DNA of 42,853 nt from JAJZRV01 sp027442615 (lineage in GTDB: Bacteria > Pseudomonadota > Gammaproteobacteria > Burkholderiales > Ferrovaceae): assembly GCA_027442615.1 (NCBI GenBank), contig DAIBBI010000022.1:1-42853 (forward strand), written 5' to 3'. Shown here piece by piece: positions 1 through 8,603 of the stretch. How positions within the stretch are numbered: the first letter of the stretch is position 1; each line of letters opens with the position of its first letter. The position numbers were made by a program, and so were the translations under genes. Below the pieces are notes generated by a model. It worked only from the letters and a program-made list of their open reading frames with translations. It did no database searches and was not told where the DNA came from.

Positions 1-626
1 ATGGCCAAGCCCCAGGCAAAGGACATGATGATGAATAGCGGCGGCAAGAGCGCGGAGGCATAAGCCTGACGCGCCACCAAAAAGGCAAAAATAAGGCCAG
101 TACCCGTAGTAAGGACGATGCGCCAGGTAAACACCAGAAAGCCCGCCGGTTTGGACCAGGCCCCCATGGCGCGATCCATCAGGGTCCACAGATAAAACGC
201 CACCGTGGCGAACAGGCCCGAGTAGAGCAATACGTTCCAGGCGAACACCGAGGTGGGATTGTAGTGGGTGGCGGCCACGATGACCCGGTCCGGGCGCCCC
301 AGGTCCAGCATCAGCACCATCAGCCCGCCCGCAAGCAAGGCCAGCGACAAAAGCCCGGCCAGGGGTGCGCGTGCCTTGTACACATGGCGTCCAAACACCG
401 AACCCACCGAGGCCACGTTGAGTACCCCCGATGCCGAGACGATCATGAAGATGGCGAAGACATGGGGCAACCCCCACACCACCTGGTTGTTCATGCCGCT
501 GATGATGTGGCCGTGCGATTCCAGCAGGTGGGCAGCCGCGAGCCCGCCCAGAACCACCAGCAACCCCAGGGCGAGCAGCAGGTAAAAGTAGCGGATTTCA
601 ATCTGCGCAAAGGTTTTATGGTGCAT
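1..626 (-). CDS. dsrP: DsrP, NrfD-like membrane subunit of DsrMKJOP (partial)
   Basis: This is the N-terminal 208 residues of a polytopic membrane protein of the NrfD/PsrC family. In the DsrMKJOP complex DsrP exchanges electrons with the quinone pool. I translated it by hand because it leaves the window without a stop codon. It begins MHHKTFAQIEIRYF and continues with long hydrophobic segments separated by short polar loops. A loop with DRAMGAWSKPAGF lies in the second half, and the last visible residues are FAWGLA. The start is the ATG at 626-624, just after the dsrO stop codon at 632. Full-length DsrP is about 400 residues, so roughly half is missing. Position directly after dsrO is the standard order and supports the call. 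Confidence 0.9.
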   Translation of the reverse strand, partial: MHHKTFAQIEIRYFYLLLALGLLVVLGGLAAAHLLESHGHIISGMNNQVVWGLPHVFAIFMIVSASGVLNVASVGSVFGRHVYKARAPLAGLLSLALLAGGLMVLMLDLGRPDRVIVAATHYNPTSVFAWNVLLYSGLFATVAFYLWTLMDRAMGAWSKPAGFLVFTWRIVLTTGTGLIFAFLVARQAYASALLPPLFIIMSFAWGLA

Positions 627-631
627 GGCGG

Positions 632-1369
632 TTAGATCCCCACAAACGAAACGCCCGGATCCAGATTGAGGTCGGCACGCAGCTTCACCGAAACCACGCT
701 GTGGATGCGTTTCGAAATGGCGCTTTTCGGATCGTTGAGGTTACCGAACAGGATGGCCTGGTGACCCTCCCTGGCGCAGGCTTCCACGCAGGCCGGGGCC
801 ACCCCCCGATCCACTCGGTGCACGCACATCGTGCAACTCTCCACAGTGCCCTGCCCGCGCGGCGTGGCGCCGGAATGGTCCGTGACCGGCTCATGCACGA
901 AGGAACGCGCCTTATAAGGACAGGCCATCATGCAGTAACGACAGCCAATGCAACGATGCTTGTCCACCAGCACGATGCCGTCCGCCCGCTTGAAGGAGGC
1001 ACCGGTGGGACACACCTCGACGCAGGGCGGCTCGGCGCAATGCTGGCACATCATGGGCATGGAAATCTTGCGTCCCGTGTCCTCCTGTTGCAATTCGAGC
1101 TTCCTGATCCATTGCGAATCGGTGGGCAACGTTCGGGCCGGCAGGCCGTTTTCCTTGTTGCACGCGCTGACACAGGCGTCGCAACCGCTCTCGCACTGAG
1201 TGGTGTCAATCAACATGCCCCAGCGCACGGCGGAGTTGGCGGCCTCACCCGGCGGGCGGGCGCGCGCAAAGTCGTAGAGCATGAGTCCTGGGGCAATGCT
1301 CACCGCTGCAGTCAGGGCGGCACCGCGGGAGAGAAACTGGCGTCGTTGATGATCGTGGCCACAGCTCAT
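632..1369 (-). CDS. dsrO: DsrO, periplasmic four-cluster ferredoxin subunit
   Basis: DsrO is the Tat-exported iron-sulfur subunit that passes electrons between DsrJ and DsrP at the periplasmic face of the DsrMKJOP complex. The 245-residue product starts MSCGHDHQRRQFLSRG, a twin-arginine signal. Four cysteine groups follow, able to hold four [4Fe-4S] clusters: CDACVSAC, CQHCAEPPCVEVC, CIGCRYCMMAC and CTMCVHRVDRGVAPACVEAC. The ATG at 1369 is chosen because it precedes the Tat motif directly and its ATGA overlaps the dsrJ stop by four bases, implying translational coupling. A longer reading to 1417 would add an unlikely N-terminus. Confidence 0.93.
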   Translation of the reverse strand: MSCGHDHQRRQFLSRGAALTAAVSIAPGLMLYDFARARPPGEAANSAVRWGMLIDTTQCESGCDACVSACNKENGLPARTLPTDSQWIRKLELQQEDTGRKISMPMMCQHCAEPPCVEVCPTGASFKRADGIVLVDKHRCIGCRYCMMACPYKARSFVHEPVTDHSGATPRGQGTVESCTMCVHRVDRGVAPACVEACAREGHQAILFGNLNDPKSAISKRIHSVVSVKLRADLNLDPGVSFVGI

Positions 1370-1746
1370 TTCACGGGCTCCCCTGCAATCGCGCGGCGCG
1401 GTTCGCTGGAATGGCATTCAAAGCAATCGATTTTGACGGCCGCATAGACGTGGCAACCCTGACAAAAATTCTGGTTGGTTCCCAACACGCTATGGTTTTT
1501 TTTGCTGGCGTGACAGTCCACGCAACCGGCAAGACTGTATTTGCCGCCGCGAATACCCTGATGGACGGTTTCATCGCGCTGATGACGCATCAGCTTCATG
1601 TGGTTGAGCCGCATGAACTTGGGGTCGTCCACGCACTGCCCCCCCTGCCCGACGTCAAGCACGGGTTCGCTGACGGCTGCCGCAAGGGGGCCCGCCAACG
1701 CCAGCAGCACCGCCATCCGCCCAATCAGGGTCCAGCCGAATACCAT
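1366..1746 (-). CDS. dsrJ: DsrJ, triheme cytochrome c
   Basis: DsrJ is the membrane-anchored periplasmic triheme cytochrome of DsrMKJOP. The 126-residue product has an N-terminal hydrophobic helix (MVFGWTLIGRMAVLLALAG) and exactly three CxxCH heme sites: CVDCH, CQGCH and CFECH. The segment GQCVDDPKFMRLNHM carries the extra cysteine that, in characterised DsrJ, can serve as an unusual His/Cys axial ligand. The start at 1746 follows a purine-rich GGAGAGGG ribosome-binding site and lies 11 bases past the dsrL stop. An open frame upstream to 1923 has no site and overlaps dsrL, so it was not used. Confidence 0.93.
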   Translation of the reverse strand: MVFGWTLIGRMAVLLALAGPLAAAVSEPVLDVGQGGQCVDDPKFMRLNHMKLMRHQRDETVHQGIRGGKYSLAGCVDCHASKKNHSVLGTNQNFCQGCHVYAAVKIDCFECHSSEPRRAIAGEPVK

Positions 1747-1756
1747 GCGCCCTCTC

Positions 1757-3706
1757 CTACTCGCCCAACCCCATTTGAATGTACCCGGTGGGACATACGT
1801 CGTGGCAGATGTGGCAACCAATGCACTTGGTGTAATCGGTATCCACATATCGCCCCACCGTGGACTTGGACTTGGGCACCCGGAACACGGCAGTCTGGGG
1901 GCAATAGACCACACAGTTGTCACACTGGAAGCACATGCCGCAACTCATGCAGCGCTTGGCCTCCGCCACCGCGTCCGCTTCCGACAGGGCGTGAAGGCGC
2001 TCGTCGAAATTACCCAGTGCACTTTCCCTGGTGAGGGTGGTGACCGCGCGCTTTTTGCGCGGCACGTAGCCAAAGTGCCCGAGGAAAAGCTCCTCATGGG
2101 TGATGACATAGCGACCCGAGCGGTTGTCAAAATTGTGGACCACTGCAGCGCTGTCAGTACCCCAAGCGGGTTCGGTGATGGGCTCGATGGACAGGCCCGA
2201 TTCCACCATCTTGCGCATCAGGTCAAAGGTGTGGACATCGATTTTTGGGCGCTTCTCGGGTTCTTCCCCGGCCAGGAAACGGTCGATGCCCTCCGCGGCA
2301 ATGGCCCCGTGTCCGATGGCCGTGGTCAGCAAATGCGGACGGATGACGTCGCCCCCGGCATAGACCCCGGGCTTACCCTGCACCTGGTAATTCCTGTCCG
2401 CGGTCACGGCCCCGCGACCATTGTCGAACTCTTCCAGTCCGGAAAAATCAACGGCCTGGCCAATGGCCGAAACGATCAGGTCTGCCGCGATGTCCTCCTC
2501 GCTGCCCGGCACCTGGTTGATTTCCAGTTTTCCGCCCACGAATCTGGCCTCGCAGCGCATCACGCGCAGGGCCTTGGCTCGGCCGTCGTCACCGCGGACG
2601 ACGCCTATGGGAACGAGTCCGCCGCGGATGTCAATGCCCTCAGCAAGCGCCTGCTCTACTTCATGCCTGTTGGCCTGCATCCTGTCGATGGCAAACACCG
2701 AGGTCAGCGTGACGTCGGCGCCCTCCTTGGCGGAAATTTCAGCCACATCGTGGGCCATGCGTCCAGCGATGGCGCGTTCGGTATCCACCGGCTTGCCATG
2801 CTCGATATGGCCCAAGCGTCTTGCCACGGTCGCCACGTCAATGGAGGTGTCCCCGCCACCCACCACGACCACACGCTTGCCCACGTACTTCAGCCTGCCG
2901 TCATTGAAGGCCCTGAGGAAGGCCGTGGCCGTGACCACATTGGGAGCTTCGCTGTCCGGCGTGGGCAAGGCCCGACCGGACTGAGCTCCCATTCCCAGGA
3001 ATACGGCATCGAACTCGGCGCGGATCTGCTCCAGGGTGACGTCCTCGCCGATGTGGCAGTTAAGACGCGACTGTACCCCAAGGTCCAGAATGCGCTGGAT
3101 TTCGGCATCCAGCACATGGCGTGGCGTGCGAAAACCCGGAATGCCGTAGCGCATCATGCCACCCAACTGCTCATGCTCGTCAAAAATGGTGACGGCATGC
3201 CCCTTGAGGGCCAACTGATAGGCGCAGGACAAGCCTGCCGGCCCACCGCCGATCACGGCGATGCGCTTGCCCGTCGTGACATCTGGCGCCTTGAATTTGA
3301 GATTGTTGGAAACGGCATATTCCCCAAGAAAATGCTCCACCGAATTGATCCCCACATGGTCCTCGACCTCGTTGCGGTTACAACCGGATTCGCAGGGTGC
3401 GGGACAGACCCGGCCCATGACCGAAGGAAAGGGGTTGGCCTCGGTCAACACACGCCAGGCAAATTCCTGCCAGGGCATGCCCGCCGGCGGTTTCTCCATG
3501 CCACGCGCAATCTGCAGCCAGCGCCGGATGTCTTCACCCGAGGGGCAACTGCCCTGGCAGGGCGGGGTGGACTGGATATAGGTGGGGCATTTGTGGGAGT
3601 AGCTGGCCTGAATGATCTTGTCACGCAGGGAGTGCGTCGCTGTATCCCCGTCCTTGTAGCGACGGAAAGTCAGTTTGTTGTCGCCCTGCTCGATCGTGTC
3701 TGACAT
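1757..3706 (-). CDS. dsrL: DsrL, Fe-S flavoprotein NAD(P)H oxidoreductase
   Basis: DsrL is a cytoplasmic iron-sulfur flavoprotein related to the small subunit of glutamate synthase. In sulfur oxidisers it takes electrons from reverse-acting DsrAB and reduces NAD(P)+. The 649-residue product has an N-terminal Fe-S segment with CPTYIQSTPPCQGSCPSG and CPAPCESGC (about residues 40-110). An FAD Rossmann motif GGGPAGLSCAYQLALKG and an NAD(P) motif VVVVGGGDTSIDVATVARR follow. The C-terminal ferredoxin domain has CMSCGMCFQCDNCVVYC and CIGCHICHDVC. The start at 3706 follows a GGAGGCAT site, 28 bases after dsrK ends. The C-terminal ferredoxin fits the DsrL type seen with reverse dsr operons. Confidence 0.93.
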   Translation of the reverse strand: MSDTIEQGDNKLTFRRYKDGDTATHSLRDKIIQASYSHKCPTYIQSTPPCQGSCPSGEDIRRWLQIARGMEKPPAGMPWQEFAWRVLTEANPFPSVMGRVCPAPCESGCNRNEVEDHVGINSVEHFLGEYAVSNNLKFKAPDVTTGKRIAVIGGGPAGLSCAYQLALKGHAVTIFDEHEQLGGMMRYGIPGFRTPRHVLDAEIQRILDLGVQSRLNCHIGEDVTLEQIRAEFDAVFLGMGAQSGRALPTPDSEAPNVVTATAFLRAFNDGRLKYVGKRVVVVGGGDTSIDVATVARRLGHIEHGKPVDTERAIAGRMAHDVAEISAKEGADVTLTSVFAIDRMQANRHEVEQALAEGIDIRGGLVPIGVVRGDDGRAKALRVMRCEARFVGGKLEINQVPGSEEDIAADLIVSAIGQAVDFSGLEEFDNGRGAVTADRNYQVQGKPGVYAGGDVIRPHLLTTAIGHGAIAAEGIDRFLAGEEPEKRPKIDVHTFDLMRKMVESGLSIEPITEPAWGTDSAAVVHNFDNRSGRYVITHEELFLGHFGYVPRKKRAVTTLTRESALGNFDERLHALSEADAVAEAKRCMSCGMCFQCDNCVVYCPQTAVFRVPKSKSTVGRYVDTDYTKCIGCHICHDVCPTGYIQMGLGE

Positions 3707-3733
3707 GACATGCCTCCGGTCTATGATTTCGTG

Positions 3734-5269
3734 CTAATGGGTTTCGCCCAGGATGATGGCGTTGCTGACCAACTGGTGGACTCCGCCCACCAGGCGCCGG
3801 TCGAATTTGTAGTAAGGCAGCACCTTGCTGAACTGTGCCTTGCAGATGGCGCAAATGGTGGCCATGAAATTGACACCATGGACGTCCACCACTTCCTGCA
3901 GGGCTTCCATGCGTGGCAAGGCCCCCTTGACCCTGAGGTCGATCAGGTCGTCTGTCAGCAGACCGCCACCACCGCCACAGCAGAAGGTTTTATCGCGGGT
4001 GGTGTGGTCCGCCATTTCCACAAAATTATTGGCGACGGCGCGGATGATGTTGCGCGGAATCTCGAACTGTCCCCCAGCAAAATCCCCCATGCGCGACCCC
4101 CGCGCCACATTGCACGAATCGTGAAAGGTCACCACATACGGGTCGTTGGCTTCCTTGTTGAAACGCAGGGCGTTGCGCTCGATCAGGTCCCAGGTCAGTT
4201 CGCAGATGTGGGTGGGTTGCCGGTAACGCAAATCCAACTGCTTTTGCAGCTGCAGGGCAAAGCGGTCATTGGCATCGGCACCGTCGCCGATGCCCGTCAG
4301 GGTGTTCCAGAAGCTGTACGCCACGCGCCAGGCATGGCCGCATTCGCCCACCACGATGCGCTTCACCCCCAACTCCAGGGCCGCCTCGCGAATGCGCATG
4401 GCGATCTTGCGCAACTGCTCGTAGTTGCCGATGAACATGCCAAAGTTGCCGGCCTCGGAGGCCATGGACGAGAGGGTCCAACCGATGCCGGCGGCGTGAA
4501 ACACCTTGGCATACCCGATCAGGCTGTCGATGTGGGGTTCGGCAAAGAAATCGGCGGAGGGCGTGATGAGAAGCACTTCGGCGCCTTTCACATTGATCGG
4601 AAAACGCACGTCCACACCGGTGTCTTCCTTGACATCTTCTTCCAGCCCCTGCAGCGTGTCGATCAAGGCTGGAGCCGGAAGCCCCAGGTTGTTGCCGATG
4701 CTGTGCACCTTGCCAATGATCTCGTTGGAATATTTCTGGCCGTATCCCACTGAATCGAGGATCTCGCGCGCCGCCATGGTCACCTCTGCCGTATCGATGC
4801 CATAGGGGCAGAACACGGAACAGCGGCGACATTCCGAACACTGGTTGAAATAGGTGTACCACTCGTCAAGGACCTCGCGCGTCAGGTCGCGCGCACCCAC
4901 AAGCCATGGCAGGTATTTTCCGGCAAGGGTGAAATAGCGTCGATACACGCTACGCAGCAGATCCTGACGGGCCACCGGCATGTTCTTGGGATCCTGGGTG
5001 CCGATGAAGTAATGGCACTTGTCGCTGCAGGCGCCGCAGTGCACGCAGGCATCCATGTACACCTTGAGCGAGCGGTACTTGCCCAGCAGCTCAGCCATCC
5101 TGGAAAGCGCCTTCTCCTGCCAGTCGTCCACCAGTTGCCCGGGAAATCCCAGCGCCACCTGGATCTTTTCATTGGCAACGAAGGAGCGCACATCCTTCAT
5201 GGCCCCGGGTTTCAATTCCGGCACGATGGGAATGACGCGGTACGGTGGGGCAACGACGGTTTCAGCCAT
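3734..5269 (-). CDS. dsrK: DsrK, HdrD-like Fe-S subunit of DsrMKJOP
   Basis: DsrK is the cytoplasmic subunit of DsrMKJOP, related to heterodisulfide reductase HdrD, and is thought to act on the DsrC disulfide or trisulfide. The 511-residue product has two [4Fe-4S] motifs, CVHCGACSDKC (about residue 75) and CSECRRCSVFC (about 145). It also has the C-terminal cysteine-rich CCG segment FCCGGGGG and a later CAICKAQF, expected for the catalytic cluster. The N-terminus overlaps the end of dsrM by eight bases, so translation is probably coupled. Nothing is missing compared with the family. Confidence 0.94.
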   Translation of the reverse strand: MAETVVAPPYRVIPIVPELKPGAMKDVRSFVANEKIQVALGFPGQLVDDWQEKALSRMAELLGKYRSLKVYMDACVHCGACSDKCHYFIGTQDPKNMPVARQDLLRSVYRRYFTLAGKYLPWLVGARDLTREVLDEWYTYFNQCSECRRCSVFCPYGIDTAEVTMAAREILDSVGYGQKYSNEIIGKVHSIGNNLGLPAPALIDTLQGLEEDVKEDTGVDVRFPINVKGAEVLLITPSADFFAEPHIDSLIGYAKVFHAAGIGWTLSSMASEAGNFGMFIGNYEQLRKIAMRIREAALELGVKRIVVGECGHAWRVAYSFWNTLTGIGDGADANDRFALQLQKQLDLRYRQPTHICELTWDLIERNALRFNKEANDPYVVTFHDSCNVARGSRMGDFAGGQFEIPRNIIRAVANNFVEMADHTTRDKTFCCGGGGGLLTDDLIDLRVKGALPRMEALQEVVDVHGVNFMATICAICKAQFSKVLPYYKFDRRLVGGVHQLVSNAIILGETH

Positions 5270-6005
5270 GGGGGCGCTCCGTGTCCATGGAAGAAGCCCA
5301 ACCCGACAGATGGCGCGCCTCCCTGGAATTGTCCACCTGGTTGCGCGTCGGAGAGAAAAAAACGCCAGGCGCGTGCAGCAGCTTGCTGAACGGAAAAATC
5401 ATCAGCAACACGACGATCAGGGCCAGATGCCCGTACAACAGCAGGCTTTGGGGCAGGGGCTGCAAATCGAAGCCCAGCCACCCCAGAAAGAAGCGTTTGA
5501 CCGCGACGACGTCAGGATGCGCCACGTATTGCATGGCGATCCCCGTCAGGCCGATTCCCAGCAGCAACACCAGCATCAGGTGGTCGGAAGGCGTGGAGAT
5601 GTAGCGGATGCGCTGCACCACGATGCGTCGCAACCACAGCCCCGCCAGGCCTAGCACCATGGCTATCCCGCCATAGATGCCGAAGGGTTGCACTGCAGCC
5701 ACCCAAAACCAGACCGGTTCGATGAAATAGCGCAGGTGACGCAACACCACCAGGGCCAGGCCAAAATGAAACAGGATACCCAGCGCCCAGATCCATAGAT
5801 TGGCCTTGAACAGGCTTTCAAATAACAGGACCTCGCGCATCATGCGGAATACCACGCCGCGCGAAGTGGTGGGCGCGGGCGTGGTGGGAATCTTGAGGGG
5901 CGCAGGCGTCCGCGCGTAATCGGCAATGCGCATGAGCAAGCCCCCTGCAAACACCAGTGTCGCAAGATAAAAAAGCAACGCAAAGACCATGCTGGCCGTC
6001 GTCAT
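5262..6005 (-). CDS. dsrM: DsrM, heme b membrane subunit
   Basis: DsrM is the NarI-like diheme b membrane subunit that links DsrK to the quinone pool. The 247-residue product has about five hydrophobic segments, for example MVFALLFYLATLVFAGGLLM at the N-terminus and LLLYGHLALIVVLLMIF near the C-terminus. Histidines suited to heme binding lie within or beside these helices (ILFHFGLALVVLRHL, SDHLMLVLLLG, YGHLAL). Its length matches the short DsrM of sulfur oxidisers. It lies 59 bases downstream of dsrC and overlaps dsrK. Confidence 0.92.
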   Translation of the reverse strand: MTTASMVFALLFYLATLVFAGGLLMRIADYARTPAPLKIPTTPAPTTSRGVVFRMMREVLLFESLFKANLWIWALGILFHFGLALVVLRHLRYFIEPVWFWVAAVQPFGIYGGIAMVLGLAGLWLRRIVVQRIRYISTPSDHLMLVLLLGIGLTGIAMQYVAHPDVVAVKRFFLGWLGFDLQPLPQSLLLYGHLALIVVLLMIFPFSKLLHAPGVFFSPTRNQVDNSREARHLSGWASSMDTERPHG

Positions 6006-6064
6006 GTCGGTTTACCCGGGGAATGGGACGGCAAAGACGCCGTCGCCACCAGAGGTCCGGGCGC

Positions 6065-6400
6065 TTACACGCAGCCCGTGGGTTTGGGCAAACCAGCGAT
6101 CTTGCAAGCCTGCTTGGCCGGGCCGTAGGGGAACAGTTCGTACAGATACTGGCTGTTGCCCTTTTCAGGCCCAAGCTTCTTGCCGATGGCCTTGGTAAGA
6201 ACGCGTACGGCTGGAGCAATCTGGTACTCGTCGTAATACCCACGCAGAAAATCCACCACTTCCCAGTGCTGATCCGTCATGTCAACACTCTCTGCCTTGG
6301 CGATGTAATCCGCAACATCGCGGTTCCACTCTCCCAGGTTGACAAGGTAGCCTTCTTCATCCGTTTCGTACGACTTGCCATTGACTTCGATGTTGGGCAT
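6065..6400 (-). CDS. dsrC: DsrC, sulfur carrier with both C-terminal cysteines
   Basis: DsrC is the small protein that accepts sulfur from DsrEFH and delivers it as a persulfide or trisulfide to DsrAB and DsrMKJOP. The 111-residue product ends AKQACKIAGLPKPTGCV. It therefore has both redox cysteines, Cys99 and penultimate Cys110, eleven residues apart as in functional DsrC. The start at 6400 follows a strong GGAGGAG site at 6413-6407. It should be contrasted with the cysteine-less paralogue at 10947-11276, which shares the same fold sequence but cannot do this chemistry. Confidence 0.96.
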   Translation of the reverse strand: MPNIEVNGKSYETDEEGYLVNLGEWNRDVADYIAKAESVDMTDQHWEVVDFLRGYYDEYQIAPAVRVLTKAIGKKLGPEKGNSQYLYELFPYGPAKQACKIAGLPKPTGCV

Positions 6401-6428
6401 TGCTCACTCCTCCGTGTTTATAGGGTAG

Positions 6429-6450
6429 TCCCGGCTGTTTACAGCCAGGA
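6429..6450 (-). other. Hairpin between dsrH and dsrC
   Basis: Read on the minus strand, a nine-pair stem with one U-G pair (TCCTGGCTG / CAGCCGGGA, loop TAAA) spans the dsrH stop codon and ends just before the dsrC leader. No T-run follows, so it is not a classical terminator. An RNA processing or stabilising element that sets dsrC abundance apart from dsrEFH is a possibility, not shown. Confidence 0.4.
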
Positions 6451-6735
6451 CTGGCAGGTCTTGTTCTGTGTAACGAGATCGACGAAACCGCCGTAGTCCA
6501 CTACGGCAATGCCTTCAATCAGATGGGCGGCCACGCCGCGCGCCTCGAGATCAGGTTGCAGGGCATACACCTTGAACCGCTTCAGGGCATCGCGCATAAG
6601 CGGCTCGAACAGGGTGCCCGCGCTGGCTGCATAGACCGCATCCTCGATCAGCAGCAGATCGCCGCCCTGCGCCACGCGCAGGCAGGAATCCAGCGCAGCG
6701 TGACCCAGCGGCGATTTATTGACGATATGCAGCAT
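6439..6735 (-). CDS. dsrH: DsrH, sulfurtransferase subunit
   Basis: DsrH (TusB-like) is the smallest subunit of the DsrE2F2H2 cytoplasmic sulfurtransferase, which passes sulfur to DsrC. The 98-residue product begins MLHIVNKSPLGHAALDSCL, the characteristic TusB/DsrH opening, and has Cys18 in the expected place. A GGAGAG site precedes the start at 6735. The gene lies 15 bases after dsrF, in the usual E-F-H order. Confidence 0.93.
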   Translation of the reverse strand: MLHIVNKSPLGHAALDSCLRVAQGGDLLLIEDAVYAASAGTLFEPLMRDALKRFKVYALQPDLEARGVAAHLIEGIAVVDYGGFVDLVTQNKTCQSWL

Positions 6736-6750
6736 GCACGCTCTCCTTTC

Positions 6751-7125
6751 TCAAAAACTCAGGACCACGTCCTGCTGGTCCATCAACACACCCAGTGCCA
6801 CCCGATCCAGCACCATGACGTCCACCAGCAGGTCATCTTCGGTCAGGCCCCGTGCTTCAAGCGATTCCTTTTCCACATAGAGCTTCTCGATGTCGTAGCC
6901 GTCCAGCGCCCGGTAGGTGGGTGAAAAATTCTTGGTTTCAATGCCCTTGGTCTGTTGACCCTTGCGCAACTGAAACACCCCATCGTCCAGAAACACCAGC
7001 GAGACATCCTGGTCGAATGCCGCTGTGATCAGCACCACTTCCAGGGATTCCAGCGCATAAATGGTGCCGTGCGGGGGCTTGCGGTTGACAAACATGAATT
7101 TCTTGATGCTGCTCTCTTCGCTCAT
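6751..7125 (-). CDS. dsrF: DsrF, sulfurtransferase subunit
   Basis: DsrF (TusC-like) is the middle subunit of DsrEFH. The 124-residue product has the DsrE-fold pattern FMFVNRKPPHGTIYALESLE near its start and DVSLVFLDDGVFQL around residue 40. It contains no cysteine, consistent with a structural role in which DsrE carries the active thiol. It lies nine bases after the dsrE stop, so it is part of the same operon. Confidence 0.92.
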   Translation of the reverse strand: MSEESSIKKFMFVNRKPPHGTIYALESLEVVLITAAFDQDVSLVFLDDGVFQLRKGQQTKGIETKNFSPTYRALDGYDIEKLYVEKESLEARGLTEDDLLVDVMVLDRVALGVLMDQQDVVLSF

Positions 7126-7134
7126 GCGTGCCTC

Positions 7135-7500
7135 TCAGTCCCCAAACGTCACCAGTCGATCGGCACGGATGCCGGCTTCAACCAGTTGCCCCAGCCCGGA
7201 GATGCGAAAACCCGGAGCCAGGTTCTCTTCCTTGATGCCACGCCGCAGGGCGGCCGCCACGCAGACCACGAGGTCCACCTCATGCTCCTCGGCAAGCTTG
7301 CTCCAGCGGGCCACGATGTTGCGATCATCCTGCGGGGGTTCGGTCAGGCGCGAGGCGTTGTTGACCCCGTCGTGATAAAAAAACACCCGAAAGATCTCGT
7401 GGCCCTTCTCCAGCACGCCCTTACAAAACAAATAGGCGGAATCGCTGGCCTGGTGCTGGTAAGGACCTTCGTTGACGACAATGCCAAACTTCATGGTCAC
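7135..7500 (-). CDS. dsrE: DsrE, catalytic sulfurtransferase subunit
   Basis: DsrE (TusD-like) carries the active cysteine of the DsrEFH complex. The product starts MTMKFGIVVNEGPY; the second methionine (7494) is an equally good start and matches the usual family N-terminus MKFG. The conserved thiol lies in DLVVCVAAALRRG, the site that accepts sulfane sulfur and passes it to DsrC. The gene begins six bases after dsrB ends. The presence of DsrEFH marks this dsr operon as the oxidative type. Confidence 0.93.
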   Translation of the reverse strand: MTMKFGIVVNEGPYQHQASDSAYLFCKGVLEKGHEIFRVFFYHDGVNNASRLTEPPQDDRNIVARWSKLAEEHEVDLVVCVAAALRRGIKEENLAPGFRISGLGQLVEAGIRADRLVTFGD

Positions 7501-7505
7501 CCCGA

Positions 7506-8603
7506 TCAGAAACGGATATGCGCCGAGGCGTTGAGATTGGCGCGCGAACCCCGCCAGTCATCCACGAGATACTTGGTGAACGGCAACTCGGTCAGTTCGA
7601 AGAAGCGCGGCCAGCCAATGCGTTCGATCCAGTCCGACATGCGCTCCCAGGCCCTGCCATCCGCCTTGTAGGCGTGCAGAATCTTCTTCACCACGTCGCC
7701 CACTTCGGTCCAGCGCGGGGGGTTGTTGGGCAAGCCCGAGGCCACCATTTTCATGAAGGTGGGCTTGGCGCGCGCATTCGAATTCTTGCCGCCCACCCAG
7801 ATGGCAATCTTGGAATGTTCCGGATCGTTGATCTGCATGGGTGGGCAAGGCGGATAACAGGCGCCGCAGCAGACGCATTTTTCCTCGTCCACTTCCAGGG
7901 ACGGCTTGCCATTGACCATGGCCGGGCGAATGGCCGCCACCGGGCAACGGGCCACCACGGCCGGTCGCTCGCATACGTTGGCCACCAGATCGTGATTGAT
8001 CTTGGGGGGCTTGGTGTGCTGGACGATGATGGCAATGTCAGCCTGGCCGCCACAGTTGATTTCGCAGCACGAGGTGGACAGGTGCACCCGGTTGGGCATC
8101 TCTTCGCGGCGAAACTCCACGATCAGGTCGTCCATCAGTGACTTCACCACGCCCGAAGCATCTGTTCCTGGTATGTCGCAATGCAGCCAGCCCTGAGTAT
8201 GGGCAATCATGGAAATGGAATTGCCCGTGCCCCCTACGGGAAAGCCGTTGGCTTCGAGCTCATTGATGAGCGGCGCCACCCTGGATTGGTCCGCCACCAT
8301 GAATTCGATGTTGGAACGAATGGTGAAGCGCACATGGCCATCAGCAAAGCGGTCCGCAATGTCACACAGTTTGCGGATGGTATGGACATCCATTTGCCGC
8401 TGGGTTCCGGCACGCACCGACCAGACTTGGTCGCCCGTGTGCGACACATGGTGCAACACGCCCGGCCGCGGCCGATCGTGGTATTTCCAGTTACCGTAAT
8501 TTTTGAGCAGGGTGGGATGCAGGTACTGCTTGTTGTCCGGCACTCCGCTTTCTACGGGACGGCGCATTTGTGGTGCTTGGGTCTGGGCTTGGCTCACGAT
8601 CAC
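7506..8603 (-). CDS. dsrB: DsrB, sulfite reductase beta subunit
   Basis: DsrB is the beta subunit of dissimilatory siroheme sulfite reductase. In sulfur oxidisers it runs in reverse, oxidising DsrC-bound sulfur to sulfite. The 365-residue product carries the siroheme/[4Fe-4S] cysteines in STSCCEINCGGQAD (about residue 180) and a later CP in ARCPVAAIRP. An inserted ferredoxin domain has KCVCCGACYPPCPPMQ. DsrAB is a cytoplasmic alpha2beta2 enzyme. The start codon overlaps the dsrA stop by four bases (ATGA), consistent with stoichiometric translation. Confidence 0.96.
   Translation of the reverse strand: MIVSQAQTQAPQMRRPVESGVPDNKQYLHPTLLKNYGNWKYHDRPRPGVLHHVSHTGDQVWSVRAGTQRQMDVHTIRKLCDIADRFADGHVRFTIRSNIEFMVADQSRVAPLINELEANGFPVGGTGNSISMIAHTQGWLHCDIPGTDASGVVKSLMDDLIVEFRREEMPNRVHLSTSCCEINCGGQADIAIIVQHTKPPKINHDLVANVCERPAVVARCPVAAIRPAMVNGKPSLEVDEEKCVCCGACYPPCPPMQINDPEHSKIAIWVGGKNSNARAKPTFMKMVASGLPNNPPRWTEVGDVVKKILHAYKADGRAWERMSDWIERIGWPRFFELTELPFTKYLVDDWRGSRANLNASAHIRF

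Noticed and set aside
1598..3703. 701-codon open frame on the plus strand opposite dsrL
   Set aside because: It is the mirror of a GC-rich coding gene with a certain function on the other strand; it shows no domain pattern and no RBS.
6417..6422. TATAAA before dsrC as a -10 box
   Set aside because: It lies so close to the GGAGGAG site that transcription would begin inside the ribosome-binding site, and no -35 box is present.
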